From Deltaproteobacteria bacterium (GTDB taxonomy: Bacteria; Desulfobacterota; Deferrisomatia; Deferrisomatales; JACRMM01): DNA of 64,000 nucleotides. A program made the position numbers and the translations under genes. The DNA is taken from the NCBI GenBank assembly GCA_016214985.1, contig JACRMM010000008.1:82091-146090 (forward strand). The letters are read 5' to 3'. This document shows positions 46,128-54,467 of the stretch, one piece after another. The notes under the pieces are model-generated. The model saw nothing but the letters and a program-made list of their open reading frames with translations, made no database searches and was not told where the DNA came from. How positions within the stretch are numbered: the stretch's first letter is position 1; every line of letters starts with the position of its first letter.

Positions 46128-47260
46128 TCTACCTCGACAACGCTGCTTCGACCCATCCGAAGCCCGAGACCGTGTACGCTGCTGTCGACCGGGCCGTGCG
46201 CACCGGGGGAAACCCGGGGCGCTCCGGCCACCGGGCCGCCTTCGACGCCGCCCGGGAGGTGTTCGAGGCCCGCGCGGTCGTGGGCGAAGTCCTCGGCGCG
46301 TCGGATCCGGCGCGCGTGATCTTCACCCTCAACGCCACCCACTCGCTCAACCTCGCCTTGAAGGGGGTCCTGCGCCGCGGCGATCACGTGGTGACGACCG
46401 TCATGGAGCACAACAGCGTGCTTCGGCCGCTGCACCGGTTGGAGGCGTCGGGCGTCGAGACGACGCTCGTGGCCGCAGATCGCGAGGGGCACGTCGACCC
46501 GGCCGCTCTCGAGGGGGCGATACGCCCGAACACGCGGCTGGTGGCCCTGTGCCACGCGTCCAATGTCAGTGGAACGCTCCAGGACGCCGAGGCGGTGGGG
46601 GCCTTCTGTCGCCGGCGTGGACTGCTGTTCCTTCTCGACGCCTCCCAGACCGCCGGCGCGGTTCCCCTGGACGCGGAGGGGCTCGGCGTGCACCTGCTGG
46701 CGGCTCCGGGTCACAAGGGGCTCCTGGGGCCCCAGGGGACCGGGGTGCTGGTCCTGGCGGCGGGCGTCGATCTGGCGACGGTGCTGGAGGGGGGAACGGG
46801 GACCCACAGCGAACAGCGGACCATGCCCGACGAGCTTCCCGAGGGACTCGAGGCCGGAACCCTGAACACTCCAGGCATCGCGGGACTGGCCGCCGGAGCG
46901 CGCTATCTCCTCGACCGGGGCGTGGCCGACGTGCGGCGGGCCGAGGAGGAGATCCTCGCCTACGTGCTGCCCGAGCTGGCCTCGATCCCGGGGCTCCTGC
47001 TGTATGGCCCGCGGGAACCGGCAGCCCGCGTTGCGGTCGTTTCCTTCAACCTGGAGGGGCGAGACGGCGCGCACGTGGGCTTCGCCCTCGACGAGGCGTA
47101 CGGCATCGCCGTGCGCGTGGGACTCCACTGCGCGCCCGACGCTCACAAGGCGCTCGGCTCCTTCCCGGCGGGCACGGTGCGGGCGAGCTTCGGGCCGTTC
47201 AACACCCTTCAAGACGCGGAAGCACTCGTGCGGGCGCTGCGGGAGCTGGCGCGGCTGTGA
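46124..47260 (+). CDS. cysteine desulfurase family protein (class V aminotransferase fold)
   Basis: A 378-residue PLP enzyme. It begins directly with IYLDNAASTHPKP, has SHRAA-like PGRSGHRAAF, the PLP lysine Lys198 in APGHKGLLGPQG, and a mobile-loop cysteine Cys336 in GLHCAPDAH. This short-N-terminus subgroup is often encoded beside selenium genes and may act as a selenocysteine lyase or sulfur donor. It starts with GTG overlapping the SPASM gene stop (GTGA). Confidence 0.88.
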   Translation: MIYLDNAASTHPKPETVYAAVDRAVRTGGNPGRSGHRAAFDAAREVFEARAVVGEVLGASDPARVIFTLNATHSLNLALKGVLRRGDHVVTTVMEHNSVLRPLHRLEASGVETTLVAADREGHVDPAALEGAIRPNTRLVALCHASNVSGTLQDAEAVGAFCRRRGLLFLLDASQTAGAVPLDAEGLGVHLLAAPGHKGLLGPQGTGVLVLAAGVDLATVLEGGTGTHSEQRTMPDELPEGLEAGTLNTPGIAGLAAGARYLLDRGVADVRRAEEEILAYVLPELASIPGLLLYGPREPAARVAVVSFNLEGRDGAHVGFALDEAYGIAVRVGLHCAPDAHKALGSFPAGTVRASFGPFNTLQDAEALVRALRELARL

Positions 47261-47366
47261 CCGGTTCCTTCGCCCTCGCGCTCGCGTCGGCGTCGACCGA
47301 TGAGAAGAGTTGCCGCGCTGAGTGGTCGGCGACGGCCCTGCCGTGCCTTGTGCCAGGGGAGGTCCG

Positions 47367-48680
47367 ATGAAGAAGAATTTTGTTCTCGACACCAACGTGC
47401 TCCTCCACGACCCGGACGCCGTGGTGCGCTTCGAAGACAACCGCGTGAGCATCCCGATCACGGTCATCGAGGAGATCGACCGCTTTAAGAAGAACTCCGA
47501 CGAGATCGGCCGCAACGCCCGCCAGGTATCGCGGTTCCTCGACGGGCTCCGGGAGAAGGGCGACCTGCGCAAGGGGATCGAGATCGAGGGCGGCGGCCTG
47601 CTGAGAGTCTTGTTCGGCAATGAGTACGTGAAGGAGCTTCCGCCCGAGCTGTCGGCCGGGAAGGGCGACAACCTGATCCTCGCCGTGTGCCTCGGACTTC
47701 GGGCCAAGGAAGAACTGCCGGTCGTCTTCGTCACCAAAGACACCAACCTGCGCATCAAGGCCAACGCCCTGGGCATCAACGCCGAGGACTACGAGCGCGG
47801 CAAGGTAAGCATCGAAGAGCTCTACACCGGCGCATCCGAGGTGCTGGTGCCCGGCGCCACGATCGACATGTTCTACAAGTCGGGGCGAGCCGACGGAACG
47901 CTCGAGTGCTTCGACAACGAGTTTGTGAGCCTGGTGGACGAGGCCAACCCGGCCCACACCGCCTTGGGGCGGTACCGCAAGGCGCTGGGGAGAGTGGAGG
48001 CGTTGCGCATCCCCAAGGAGGCGATCTGGGGGATCAACGCCAAGAACCGGGAGCAGCGCTTCGCCCTCGACGTGCTCCTCGACGAGCAGGTGCAGCTCGT
48101 CACCCTCGTGGGCAAGGCCGGCACGGGGAAGACGCTCCTGGCCATCGCGGCAGGCTTGCAGAAGGCGGTGGACGAACAGGTCTACAAGCGCCTGCTGGTC
48201 TCACGGCCCATCTTTCCCATGGGACGGGATGTGGGGTTCCTGCCGGGGGACATCCAGGAGAAGCTCAGACCCTGGATGCAGCCGATCTTCGACAACGTCG
48301 ACTTCCTGTTCGCCGGCGTCCACGGCCGCGACGGGAAGAAGACCCGGGGCTACCAGGAGCTCATGGAGCTCGACCTGCTGTCCCTGGAGCCACTGACCTA
48401 CATCCGCGGCCGGTCGATTCCCTACCAGTACATGATCGTCGACGAGGCTCAGAACCTCACGCCCCACGAGATCAAGACGATCATCACACGCGCCGGGGAG
48501 GGGACCAAGGTGGTCCTCACCGGTGACCCCTACCAGATCGACAACCCCTACGTGGACTCGGCCTCCAACGGTCTCTCCTTCTGCGTGGAGCGCTTCAAGG
48601 ACCGGCCGATCGCCGCCCACGTGACGCTGAACAAGGGGGAGCGGAGCCCCCTGGCCGAGCTCGCCGCGAACGTGCTCTGA
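47367..48680 (+). CDS. PhoH family protein with N-terminal PIN domain (YlaK type)
   Basis: A 437-residue protein. Residues 1-140 are a PIN nuclease domain (FVLDTNVLLHDP at the start, FVTKDTNLRIKA later). Residues 225-437 are the PhoH P-loop ATPase domain with GKAGTGKTLLA (Walker A), SRPIFPMG, MIVDEAQNLTPHEIKTI (Walker B) and TGDPYQIDNPYVD. The fusion is likely an RNA helicase/nuclease. ATG 47367 has GGGGAGG upstream. Confidence 0.92.
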   Translation: MKKNFVLDTNVLLHDPDAVVRFEDNRVSIPITVIEEIDRFKKNSDEIGRNARQVSRFLDGLREKGDLRKGIEIEGGGLLRVLFGNEYVKELPPELSAGKGDNLILAVCLGLRAKEELPVVFVTKDTNLRIKANALGINAEDYERGKVSIEELYTGASEVLVPGATIDMFYKSGRADGTLECFDNEFVSLVDEANPAHTALGRYRKALGRVEALRIPKEAIWGINAKNREQRFALDVLLDEQVQLVTLVGKAGTGKTLLAIAAGLQKAVDEQVYKRLLVSRPIFPMGRDVGFLPGDIQEKLRPWMQPIFDNVDFLFAGVHGRDGKKTRGYQELMELDLLSLEPLTYIRGRSIPYQYMIVDEAQNLTPHEIKTIITRAGEGTKVVLTGDPYQIDNPYVDSASNGLSFCVERFKDRPIAAHVTLNKGERSPLAELAANVL

Positions 48681-48688
48681 CACCCCGA

Positions 48689-48721
48689 CCCCCCTCTGGG
48701 GCTGACACCGGCGGAGGGGGG
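48689..48721 (+). terminator. GC hairpin after phoH
   Basis: CCCCCCTC (48689-48696) pairs with GAGGGGGG (48714-48721) around a 17-base loop, eight bases after the phoH stop. There is no U-tract, so it may be an attenuator or a weak terminator. Confidence 0.3.
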
Positions 48722-48758
48722 GTGGGTGCTCGCAACCTTGCACCAAACCGGGAGGGAC

Positions 48759-49856
48759 ATGGACAAGGCGGACTGCGCCGTGATCGGCGCCGGGGTCGTG
48801 GGCCTCGCCGTAGCACGGGCGCTCGCCGCGGCAGGGCGAGAGGTTCTCCTGCTCGAGAAGAACGACGCCATCGGCGCCGAGACGTCGTCCCGCAACAGCG
48901 AGGTCATCCACGCGGGGCTCTACTACGCGGAAGGCAGCCTCAAGGCCCGCCTGTGCAGGGCCGGGAACGAGCAGCTGTACCGTTACTGCGCCGAGCGCGG
49001 GATTCCACACCGAAGGCTCGGCAAGCTGGTGGTTGCGGCCGACGAGTCGGAGCTCGGCGCCATGGGCCGGGTCCGGGACCGGGCGCTCGCCAACGGAGTG
49101 ACGGACATCGCCTGGCTCGACCGCGACGCCGTCTCGACCCTCGAGCCTGAACTGCGTTGCGTGGCGGCGCTCCTCTCCCCGTCGACCGGCATTGTCGACA
49201 GCCACCGACTCATGGTGGCCTTCCTCGCCGATGCCCAGGCCCGCGGGGCGACCCTGGTGCTGCGAAGCCCTGTGGAGGGCGGCTCGGTGTCGGCCGACGG
49301 GATCGTGTTGCGGGTGGGCGGCGCCGATCCCGTGGAGCTTCGCTGCCGCAGTGTCGTCAATGCCGCGGGGCTCCACGCCACAGAGGTTGCCCGGTCGCTC
49401 CGGGGCGTTCCCGAAGCGACGATTCCGAGAAGCTACCTCTGCAAGGGGAACTACTTCACCCTCGCCCAGAGAACCCCGTTTCGGCGCCTCGTCTACCCCG
49501 TGCCCGAAGCCGCGGGCCTCGGGGTTCACATGACGCTCGACCTGGGGGGGCACGCCCGCTTCGGCCCGGACGTGGAATGGGTCGACGCGATCGACTACCG
49601 CGTGGATCCCCGCCGGGCGGACGTCTTCTACCCGGCCATCCGACGCTACTGGCCCGGGCTCCGAGACGGCGCGCTCGAGCCCGGCTACGCCGGTATTCGA
49701 CCGAAGATCCAGGCTCCGGGCGAGGAGGCGGTCGACTTCTGCCTTCAGGGACCCCGGGACCACGGCGTCGCCGGCTTGGTCAACCTCTACGGAATCGAGT
49801 CTCCCGGGCTGACCGCGTCGCTCGCCCTCGGGGCGGCGGTGGCCCGGCTCTTGTAG
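48759..49856 (+). CDS. L-2-hydroxyglutarate dehydrogenase/oxidase-like FAD protein
   Basis: A 365-residue FAD-dependent oxidoreductase of the DAO family. The N-terminal Rossmann motif [15 protein letters not shown] and [13 protein letters not shown] match LhgO/L2HGDH. FAD-domain and substrate-domain segments include [15 protein letters not shown] and the C-terminal [14 protein letters not shown]. The reaction is probably L-2-hydroxyglutarate to 2-oxoglutarate. ATG at 48759 has GGAGGG five bases upstream. Confidence 0.87.
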   Translation: MDKADCAVIGAGVVGLAVARALAAAGREVLLLEKNDAIGAETSSRNSEVIHAGLYYAEGSLKARLCRAGNEQLYRYCAERGIPHRRLGKLVVAADESELGAMGRVRDRALANGVTDIAWLDRDAVSTLEPELRCVAALLSPSTGIVDSHRLMVAFLADAQARGATLVLRSPVEGGSVSADGIVLRVGGADPVELRCRSVVNAAGLHATEVARSLRGVPEATIPRSYLCKGNYFTLAQRTPFRRLVYPVPEAAGLGVHMTLDLGGHARFGPDVEWVDAIDYRVDPRRADVFYPAIRRYWPGLRDGALEPGYAGIRPKIQAPGEEAVDFCLQGPRDHGVAGLVNLYGIESPGLTASLALGAAVARLL

Positions 49857-49940
49857 TCAATGAGCAGACCGCTTTCGATAGTCTCGGGGGGAGAGGCCGT
49901 AGGTCGACTTGAAGGCCCGACTGAGGTCAGCCTTCGACGC
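49857..49940 (-). pseudogene. remnant: C-terminal tail of an AraC-type regulator
   Basis: Reading the minus strand to the TGA at 49857-49859 gives SKADLSRAFKSTYGLSPRDY and a short basic end. This is the last helix of the AraC DNA-binding domain (pattern SxxFxRxFKxxxGxSPxxYR). The rest of the regulator is missing; the sequence changes to an unrelated hydrolase remnant on the other strand at about 49940. Confidence 0.6.
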
Positions 49941-49941
49941 G

Positions 49942-50358
49942 GACCGGGAGGCCCGATACGCAGGCAAGCCGCCGGCCATGATCCCGGTGGCCGCGGAGAA
50001 GCCCGGAGACCCCTGCGCGCTCCCCACCGATGACACCCGTGAGTTCTTCCTGGAGACCTGCAAGACTCTTGCGCCCAACTGGCGCAACGAGGTGACTCTC
50101 CAATCGGTCGAGCTCTTCACGGAGTACGAACCGGGCACGTACATCCCAAACATCTGCCCGACGCCGTTCCTTCTCGCCGTCGGGCTCCGCGATCACCTCG
50201 TTCCGGCCGACATCGCCTGCGCCGCTTTCGAGACCGCCCTCGAGCCGAAGAAGCTGTTGGTCCTGCCCCGCGGGCACTTCGAAGCCTACGTGGGGGAAAA
50301 TTTTCGCGTTTCGAGTGCGGCCCAGCGGGACTGGTTCCTCGAGCACCTGCGGCCGTAG
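49942..50358 (+). pseudogene. remnant: C-terminal part of an alpha/beta hydrolase
   Basis: About 138 residues match the C-terminal half of an alpha/beta hydrolase. Strand PTPFLLAVG is followed by RDHLVP (catalytic Asp position), then a helix, LLVLPRGHFEAY (catalytic His) and a final RDWFLEHL helix. The N-terminal part with the nucleophile elbow is absent. A GTG or ATG at 49909 could start an open frame, but its first residues are the antisense of the AraC remnant, so the fragment is unlikely to be a working gene. Confidence 0.65.
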
Positions 50359-50525
50359 TCGACTCCGGCGAAAGAAAGAACGGGCGCGCACGCCCCTGTG
50401 GACGGCATCGGGGACGTGCGTTCCCTGAGCTGGGCTTCGACTTCCTCGTCAGAAGGCCCGGTTCCGGCGAAACCGCGGTGGGCGCAGCGCGCTGGAAGAG
50501 CGGGCTCGGCCCGGGAGAGAGCCCG

Positions 50526-50646
50526 CGGGAGCACGTGTTTCGGGAGTACCTGCTGCTCTATCTCTCTCGGGAAGACGAGGTGCTGCTCCTGGCTCTTCAG
50601 CACCATCGGCAGTTCTCCTTCGACCTGTGCGGACACTGGGGACGGA
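50526..50646 (+). pseudogene. remnant resembling the C-terminus of a ParE/RelE toxin
   Basis: A frame here reads REHVFREYLLLYL, then DEVLLLALQHHRQ and FSFDLCGHWG, similar to the last strands of ParE/RelE toxins (HxxFRxYxLxYxxxxDxVxxLAxxHHRQ). No N-terminal half or antitoxin gene can be traced upstream. Apart from this the 406-base stretch 50359-50764 shows nothing recognisable. Confidence 0.35.
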
Positions 50647-50764
50647 TCTCACCCACGCAGCCCCGCCCCCGCAATGCGCCGCGCCTCCTTCTCGGGCTGC
50701 TCCGCGATGCCGGCGCGCACGAGGCAAGATCGCGTTCCTGCCCTTTGGCATTTCTGAGCGCTGT

Positions 50765-51166
50765 TCACCGAACCTCGAGCCTCAGCCCCTCGATCCTTTC
50801 AAAGTCCCTCACGTTGTGGGTAACGACGGCATAGTCCAGCGAAATGGCCGTGGCTGCGATGATCAGATCGTGAGCTCCTACGCTCTGCCCCGTTCGCGCC
50901 AGCGTAGCCCAGATCCGCGCGTAGATGCGGGCCACCGGCGTATCGAACGGGAGGACCGGGAAGAGCTCCAGCACCTTCTCGACGAAGGCCTGGCGCCTGA
51001 CTCGACGGCCCTCGGTGTCGGCGCGCTCGACGCCGTGAAGCAGCTCCGCCGCCGTGACCACACTGATGCCGAAGGGCTCGTCTTCCCTCCCCGCGATCAG
51101 GAGCTCCGCGTCGGCGCGGTTCCGCTCCAGGGCGATGATCTCGCTGGAGTCGAAGATCACTCCCAC
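50765..51166 (-). CDS. VapC-type PIN-domain toxin
   Basis: A 133-residue PIN ribonuclease. The acidic metal site is complete: Asp6 (IFDSSEII), Glu41 (TAAELLHG), Asp100 (GAHDLIIAATA) and Asp121 (HNVRDFERI). VapC toxins cleave tRNA or rRNA. It overlaps the antitoxin gene by ten bases, the usual coupled arrangement. Confidence 0.9.
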   Translation of the reverse strand: MGVIFDSSEIIALERNRADAELLIAGREDEPFGISVVTAAELLHGVERADTEGRRVRRQAFVEKVLELFPVLPFDTPVARIYARIWATLARTGQSVGAHDLIIAATAISLDYAVVTHNVRDFERIEGLRLEVR

Positions 51167-51441
51167 GGCGGCACGTTCGGCAGTCGTGGTTGGCAGGACG
51201 CGGCCTCAGAGACGTCGTCGGCAAAGGACGTATCCTTTGGGTCGAGACCCGGCAGCTCGCGGACCAAGGCGACGAGCTCGGCGAGGGTGCGTCGGGCCGG
51301 CGCAGTCTCCACTGGGCCCATGGTGGCCACGGGCCTGCCGCCCCGCAGGATCGTGTAGTGGTCGCCTCGGTAGTGGATGTTGCTCAATAACTCGGAAAAG
51401 CTTCGGACGGCTTCGGTTGCGCTCACGGCTGCAGTGCCCAT
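51157..51441 (-). CDS. Phd/YefM-type antitoxin
   Basis: A 94-residue antitoxin. The N-terminal half has the Phd/YefM pattern: [21 protein letters not shown], then ILRGGRPVATMGPV. The C-terminal half is acidic and Pro-rich, as expected for the toxin-neutralising tail. ATG at 51441 has AGGAGG seven bases upstream. Likely represses its own promoter at the dyad in 51459-51475. Confidence 0.82.
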   Translation of the reverse strand: MGTAAVSATEAVRSFSELLSNIHYRGDHYTILRGGRPVATMGPVETAPARRTLAELVALVRELPGLDPKDTSFADDVSEAASCQPRLPNVPPWE

Positions 51442-51458
51442 CGGCGTGCCTCCTGGAG

Positions 51459-51475
51459 AATATGATAATCGTATT
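51459..51475. promoter_or_regulatory. AT-rich operator/promoter of the toxin-antitoxin pair
   Basis: AATATGATAATCGTATT is a 17-base imperfect palindrome (half-site AATAYGAT, 14 of 17 positions symmetrical) 18 bases upstream of the antitoxin ATG. It sits in an AT-rich island (about 51458-51482) in otherwise GC-rich DNA and offers several TA-rich -10-like hexamers on the minus strand. Fits autoregulation by the antitoxin. Confidence 0.5.
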
Positions 51476-51648
51476 TTACATCGTGATGGGGGGCGCGCAA
51501 CGGCCGACTGCACTGCGAAGTCATGTGCCGGATCGATGGGGTTCGAAACCACCGCTTGCCGGAGGAGAGGTGCAATCTCTTGTCGGGGTGGGAAACACCC
51601 GCTCAGCGGTGGTACAGTGCCGATTCCGACGATCCCAGAGGGGCGCCC

Positions 51649-52677
51649 GTGCCGAACCGCGACTCCGAGACTCTAATCCTCGCCGTCGAGACCTCCTGCG
51701 ACGAGACCGCGGCGGCCGTGCTGCGGGGCGAGCGCGAGGTACTCTCCGACGTCGTGGCGAGCCAGGTGGGGCTCCACGCCGAGTACGGGGGGGTCGTGCC
51801 CGAGATCGCCTGCCGCGCCCATGTCGAGACCGTGCTGCCGGTCGTGGACCGGGCGCTGTGCGACGCAGGGGTGGCCTCGGCGGACCTCACGGCGATCGCG
51901 GTGACCCAGGGCCCGGGCCTGGTGGGTGCACTGCTCGTGGGCCTCACCTTCGCGAAGTCCCTCGCCTGGGCGCACGGGCTCCCGCTCGTGCCGGTCAACC
52001 ACCTGGAGGCGCACCTCTCGGCGGCCTTCCTGGAAGGGGAGGTGCCGACCCCCTTCGTGGGGCTCGTCGTTTCCGGGGGGCACACCGCCCTCTACCACTC
52101 GGCCGCGCGCGGCGAGTACCGCCTGCTCGGCCAGACCCTGGACGACGCGGCGGGCGAGGCCTTCGACAAGGTCGCGAAGCTCCTGGGCCTCGGCTATCCG
52201 GGCGGCGTGGTCATCGACCGCCTCGCCCGGGAGGGCGATCCCGGCCGCTTTCGCTTCCCGCGCCCCATGCTCGCGTCTCCGAATCTGGACTTCTCCTTCT
52301 CGGGCCTCAAGACCGCGGTGCGGGACCACTGGGAGCGCTACGGATCCGAGGACGTGCGCGACGTCTGTGCCTCGTTCCAGGAGGCGGCGGTGGACACCCT
52401 GGTGGAGAAGACCGCCCGAGCCGCACGAGAGACGGGCGCGGGGTGCGTCGTGGCCTGCGGCGGCGTGGCCTGCAACACGCGGCTGCGCGAGAAGCTCTCC
52501 GCCCGCGCCGCGTCCCTCGGCGTGGAGCTGCGAATCCCGCGGCCGCGGTACTGCACCGACAATGCAGCGATGGTCGCCGCGGCGGGCCGCCACCGCTTCC
52601 TCCTCGGCATCCGGGCCTCCCTGGACTTGAACGCCGTGCCCACGTGGCCCCTGGAGCAGATGACGGAGGCGGCGTGA
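51649..52677 (+). CDS. tsaD: tRNA N6-adenosine threonylcarbamoyltransferase TsaD
   Basis: Transfers threonylcarbamoyl to A37 of ANN-decoding tRNAs. The 342-residue protein shows ILAVETSCDETAAAV, YGGVVPEIACRAHV, VTQGPGLVGALLVG, metal ligands in VNHLEAHLSAAF, SGGHT, and the C-terminal GVACNTRLRE and CTDNAAMVA. GTG at 51649 fits the usual start just before the first strand. It overlaps rsmA by four bases. Confidence 0.96.
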   Translation: MPNRDSETLILAVETSCDETAAAVLRGEREVLSDVVASQVGLHAEYGGVVPEIACRAHVETVLPVVDRALCDAGVASADLTAIAVTQGPGLVGALLVGLTFAKSLAWAHGLPLVPVNHLEAHLSAAFLEGEVPTPFVGLVVSGGHTALYHSAARGEYRLLGQTLDDAAGEAFDKVAKLLGLGYPGGVVIDRLAREGDPGRFRFPRPMLASPNLDFSFSGLKTAVRDHWERYGSEDVRDVCASFQEAAVDTLVEKTARAARETGAGCVVACGGVACNTRLREKLSARAASLGVELRIPRPRYCTDNAAMVAAAGRHRFLLGIRASLDLNAVPTWPLEQMTEAA

Positions 52678-53486
52678 GCCTGCCGGCAGCGGCGATCCCT
52701 TCGCCGAAGAAGAGCCTCGGCCAGCACTTCCTCTTCGACCGACGCCTCCTGGCTCGGATCGTGGAGGAAGCGGGGGTCGAGGCGGGGCAGGCGGTCATCG
52801 AGATCGGGCCGGGCCCAGGAGGCCTGACCCGGGCGCTCTTGGAGGCCGGGGCCCGCGTGTGGGCCGTGGAGGCCGACGCGCGCATGGTCGCACACCTGGA
52901 GGGTCAGGCGTGGGCGACCCCGGACCTCCACGTTCTGGCCTGCGATGCGCTCGAAGTCGACTACCCGGCCCTGGCTGCGGCGGCAGGAGGGGAGGTCCGG
53001 CTCGTGGCGAATCTCCCCTACAACCTCTCGGGCCCGCTTCTGGCGAGGCTCCTGGAGCAGCGACGGGCGTTCGTTTCGCTCACCGTGATGCTCCAGCGGG
53101 AGGTGGCCGAGCGGCTTGCGGCACCGCCCGGCACGAGGGTGCGCGGGCGGCTCGGGGTGATGGCCCAGTGCTTCTGCGCGGTGCGCCCGCTCTTCCGGGT
53201 CCCGCCGGGGGCCTTTCGGCCGCCGCCGAAGGTGGAGTCCGCGGTCGTCCGGCTCGACGTACTGGCCGCGCCGGTCGCTCCGCTCGAGGACGAAGGGACG
53301 CTCTGGGAGGCGGTGCGCGTCGGGTTCGGGCAACGGCGAAAGATGCTGCGCAATGCTCTGGCGGGGCTGGGGCTGCCCGTGGAGCCGCTCCTGGCCCTGG
53401 CCGGCCTGACCGGTACCGAGCGGGCGGAGGAGCTGACCGCCGAGGCGTGGATTGCGGTGGCCAACGGCGCCGCGCGCCTGCGGTGA
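52674..53486 (+). CDS. rsmA: 16S rRNA (adenine1518/1519-N6)-dimethyltransferase RsmA (KsgA)
   Basis: Dimethylates A1518 and A1519 in helix 45 of 16S rRNA. The 270-residue protein has PSPKKSLGQHFLFD at the N-terminus, the SAM motif IEIGPGPGGLTRALL, the catalytic NLPYNLSGPL, MLQREVAERL, and FRPPPKVESAVVRL. GTG start overlaps the tsaD stop. The C-terminal helical domain (QRRKMLRNAL) is complete. Confidence 0.96.
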   Translation: MSLPAAAIPSPKKSLGQHFLFDRRLLARIVEEAGVEAGQAVIEIGPGPGGLTRALLEAGARVWAVEADARMVAHLEGQAWATPDLHVLACDALEVDYPALAAAAGGEVRLVANLPYNLSGPLLARLLEQRRAFVSLTVMLQREVAERLAAPPGTRVRGRLGVMAQCFCAVRPLFRVPPGAFRPPPKVESAVVRLDVLAAPVAPLEDEGTLWEAVRVGFGQRRKMLRNALAGLGLPVEPLLALAGLTGTERAEELTAEAWIAVANGAARLR

Positions 53487-53501
53487 AGGAGAGACGAGCC
53501 G

Positions 53502-54467
53502 GTGGGCGTGTACACGAGCCTCGATGCCGCTGAGGTGACGGCGTTCCTGGCGGGCTACGGTCTGGGGCGCGTGTCCGCGCTCGAACCCATCCGGGAGGGG
53601 ATCGAGAACACGAACTACCGCGTGACCGCGGGAACGCCGGAGCGGCGGTACGTGCTCACCGTGTTCGAGCGCGATGCGCCCGAGGTCGTCGCCGAGACGC
53701 TGCGGCTGACGGCGGAGCTGTCGGCCCGAGGCGTACCGTGCCCGGGACCGCTCGCAGCCCGGGGTACCGGCGCGCTCCTGAGCACGCTGCGGGGCAAGCC
53801 GGCGTCCCTCGTCCCCTTTGTCGACGGCGAGGCCGTCATGGCTCCCGGAAACGAGCACCTCGAGGCGCTCGGGCGGGCGCTGGCCGAGCTGCACCTGGCT
53901 GGCGCCGACCTGCCCTTCGACCGCGGTGGCGCACACCGGGCCGACACGCTCTGTCCTCTGGCCGAGCGGCTCGCGGAGCGGGTGCGGTCGGCTGAGCCGG
54001 CGCTGGCGGAGCTGATGGCCGCCGAGGCCGCCGTGCAGGCCGAGGTGCCCGAGACGGGGCTTCCCGGCGGCGTCATCCACGCCGACCTCTTCCTGGACAA
54101 CGTGCTCTTCGATGGGGGCTCGCCGCCGCGGGTGAAGGCGTTGCTGGACTTCCACCTGGCGGGCCGGGGGCCCTGGCTCTTCGACCTGGCCGTGGTCCTG
54201 GACGATGCCGGGTGGGGCGGCGGGGGGGTGCGGGGCGAGCGCGCCCGGGCGTTCCTCGGCAGCTATCGGGCCGTCAGGCCGTTGGAGCCGGCCGAGTTTT
54301 CGCTCCTGCCTGCGTATCTGCGCCGGGTGGCGCTTCGGTTCCTGTGTCTTCGGGTCGAGCGGTTCCTTCTCGGCGGGCCCCAACTCGTCGCCGGGCATGG
54401 CAAGGACCCGCGCGAATACGCCCGCCGCCTCGAGATCCTGCGTGCGGGGCCGGCCGGAGGAGCGTGA
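53502..54467 (+). CDS. ThrB-type homoserine kinase / APH-fold phosphotransferase
   Basis: A 321-residue kinase of the aminoglycoside-phosphotransferase fold. It matches the ThrB subgroup: IREGIENTNYRV near residue 30, LVPFVDGE, the Brenner motif VIHADLFLDNVLFD and LLDFHLAGRGPWLFDLAV with the Mg-binding Asp. Homoserine O-phosphorylation for threonine synthesis is likely; other small-molecule kinases share the fold. GTG at 53502, 15 bases after rsmA; its stop overlaps the next ATG by one base. Confidence 0.8.
   Translation: MGVYTSLDAAEVTAFLAGYGLGRVSALEPIREGIENTNYRVTAGTPERRYVLTVFERDAPEVVAETLRLTAELSARGVPCPGPLAARGTGALLSTLRGKPASLVPFVDGEAVMAPGNEHLEALGRALAELHLAGADLPFDRGGAHRADTLCPLAERLAERVRSAEPALAELMAAEAAVQAEVPETGLPGGVIHADLFLDNVLFDGGSPPRVKALLDFHLAGRGPWLFDLAVVLDDAGWGGGGVRGERARAFLGSYRAVRPLEPAEFSLLPAYLRRVALRFLCLRVERFLLGGPQLVAGHGKDPREYARRLEILRAGPAGGA

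Noticed and set aside
44789..47779. Nearly 1000-codon minus-strand open frame
   Set aside because: It lies opposite DUF1178, SPASM, cysteine desulfurase and phoH, all with clear motifs; no ribosome-binding site or domain supports it.
52338..54398. Long minus-strand open frame opposite tsaD, rsmA and the kinase
   Set aside because: Shadow of three motif-rich genes on the plus strand.
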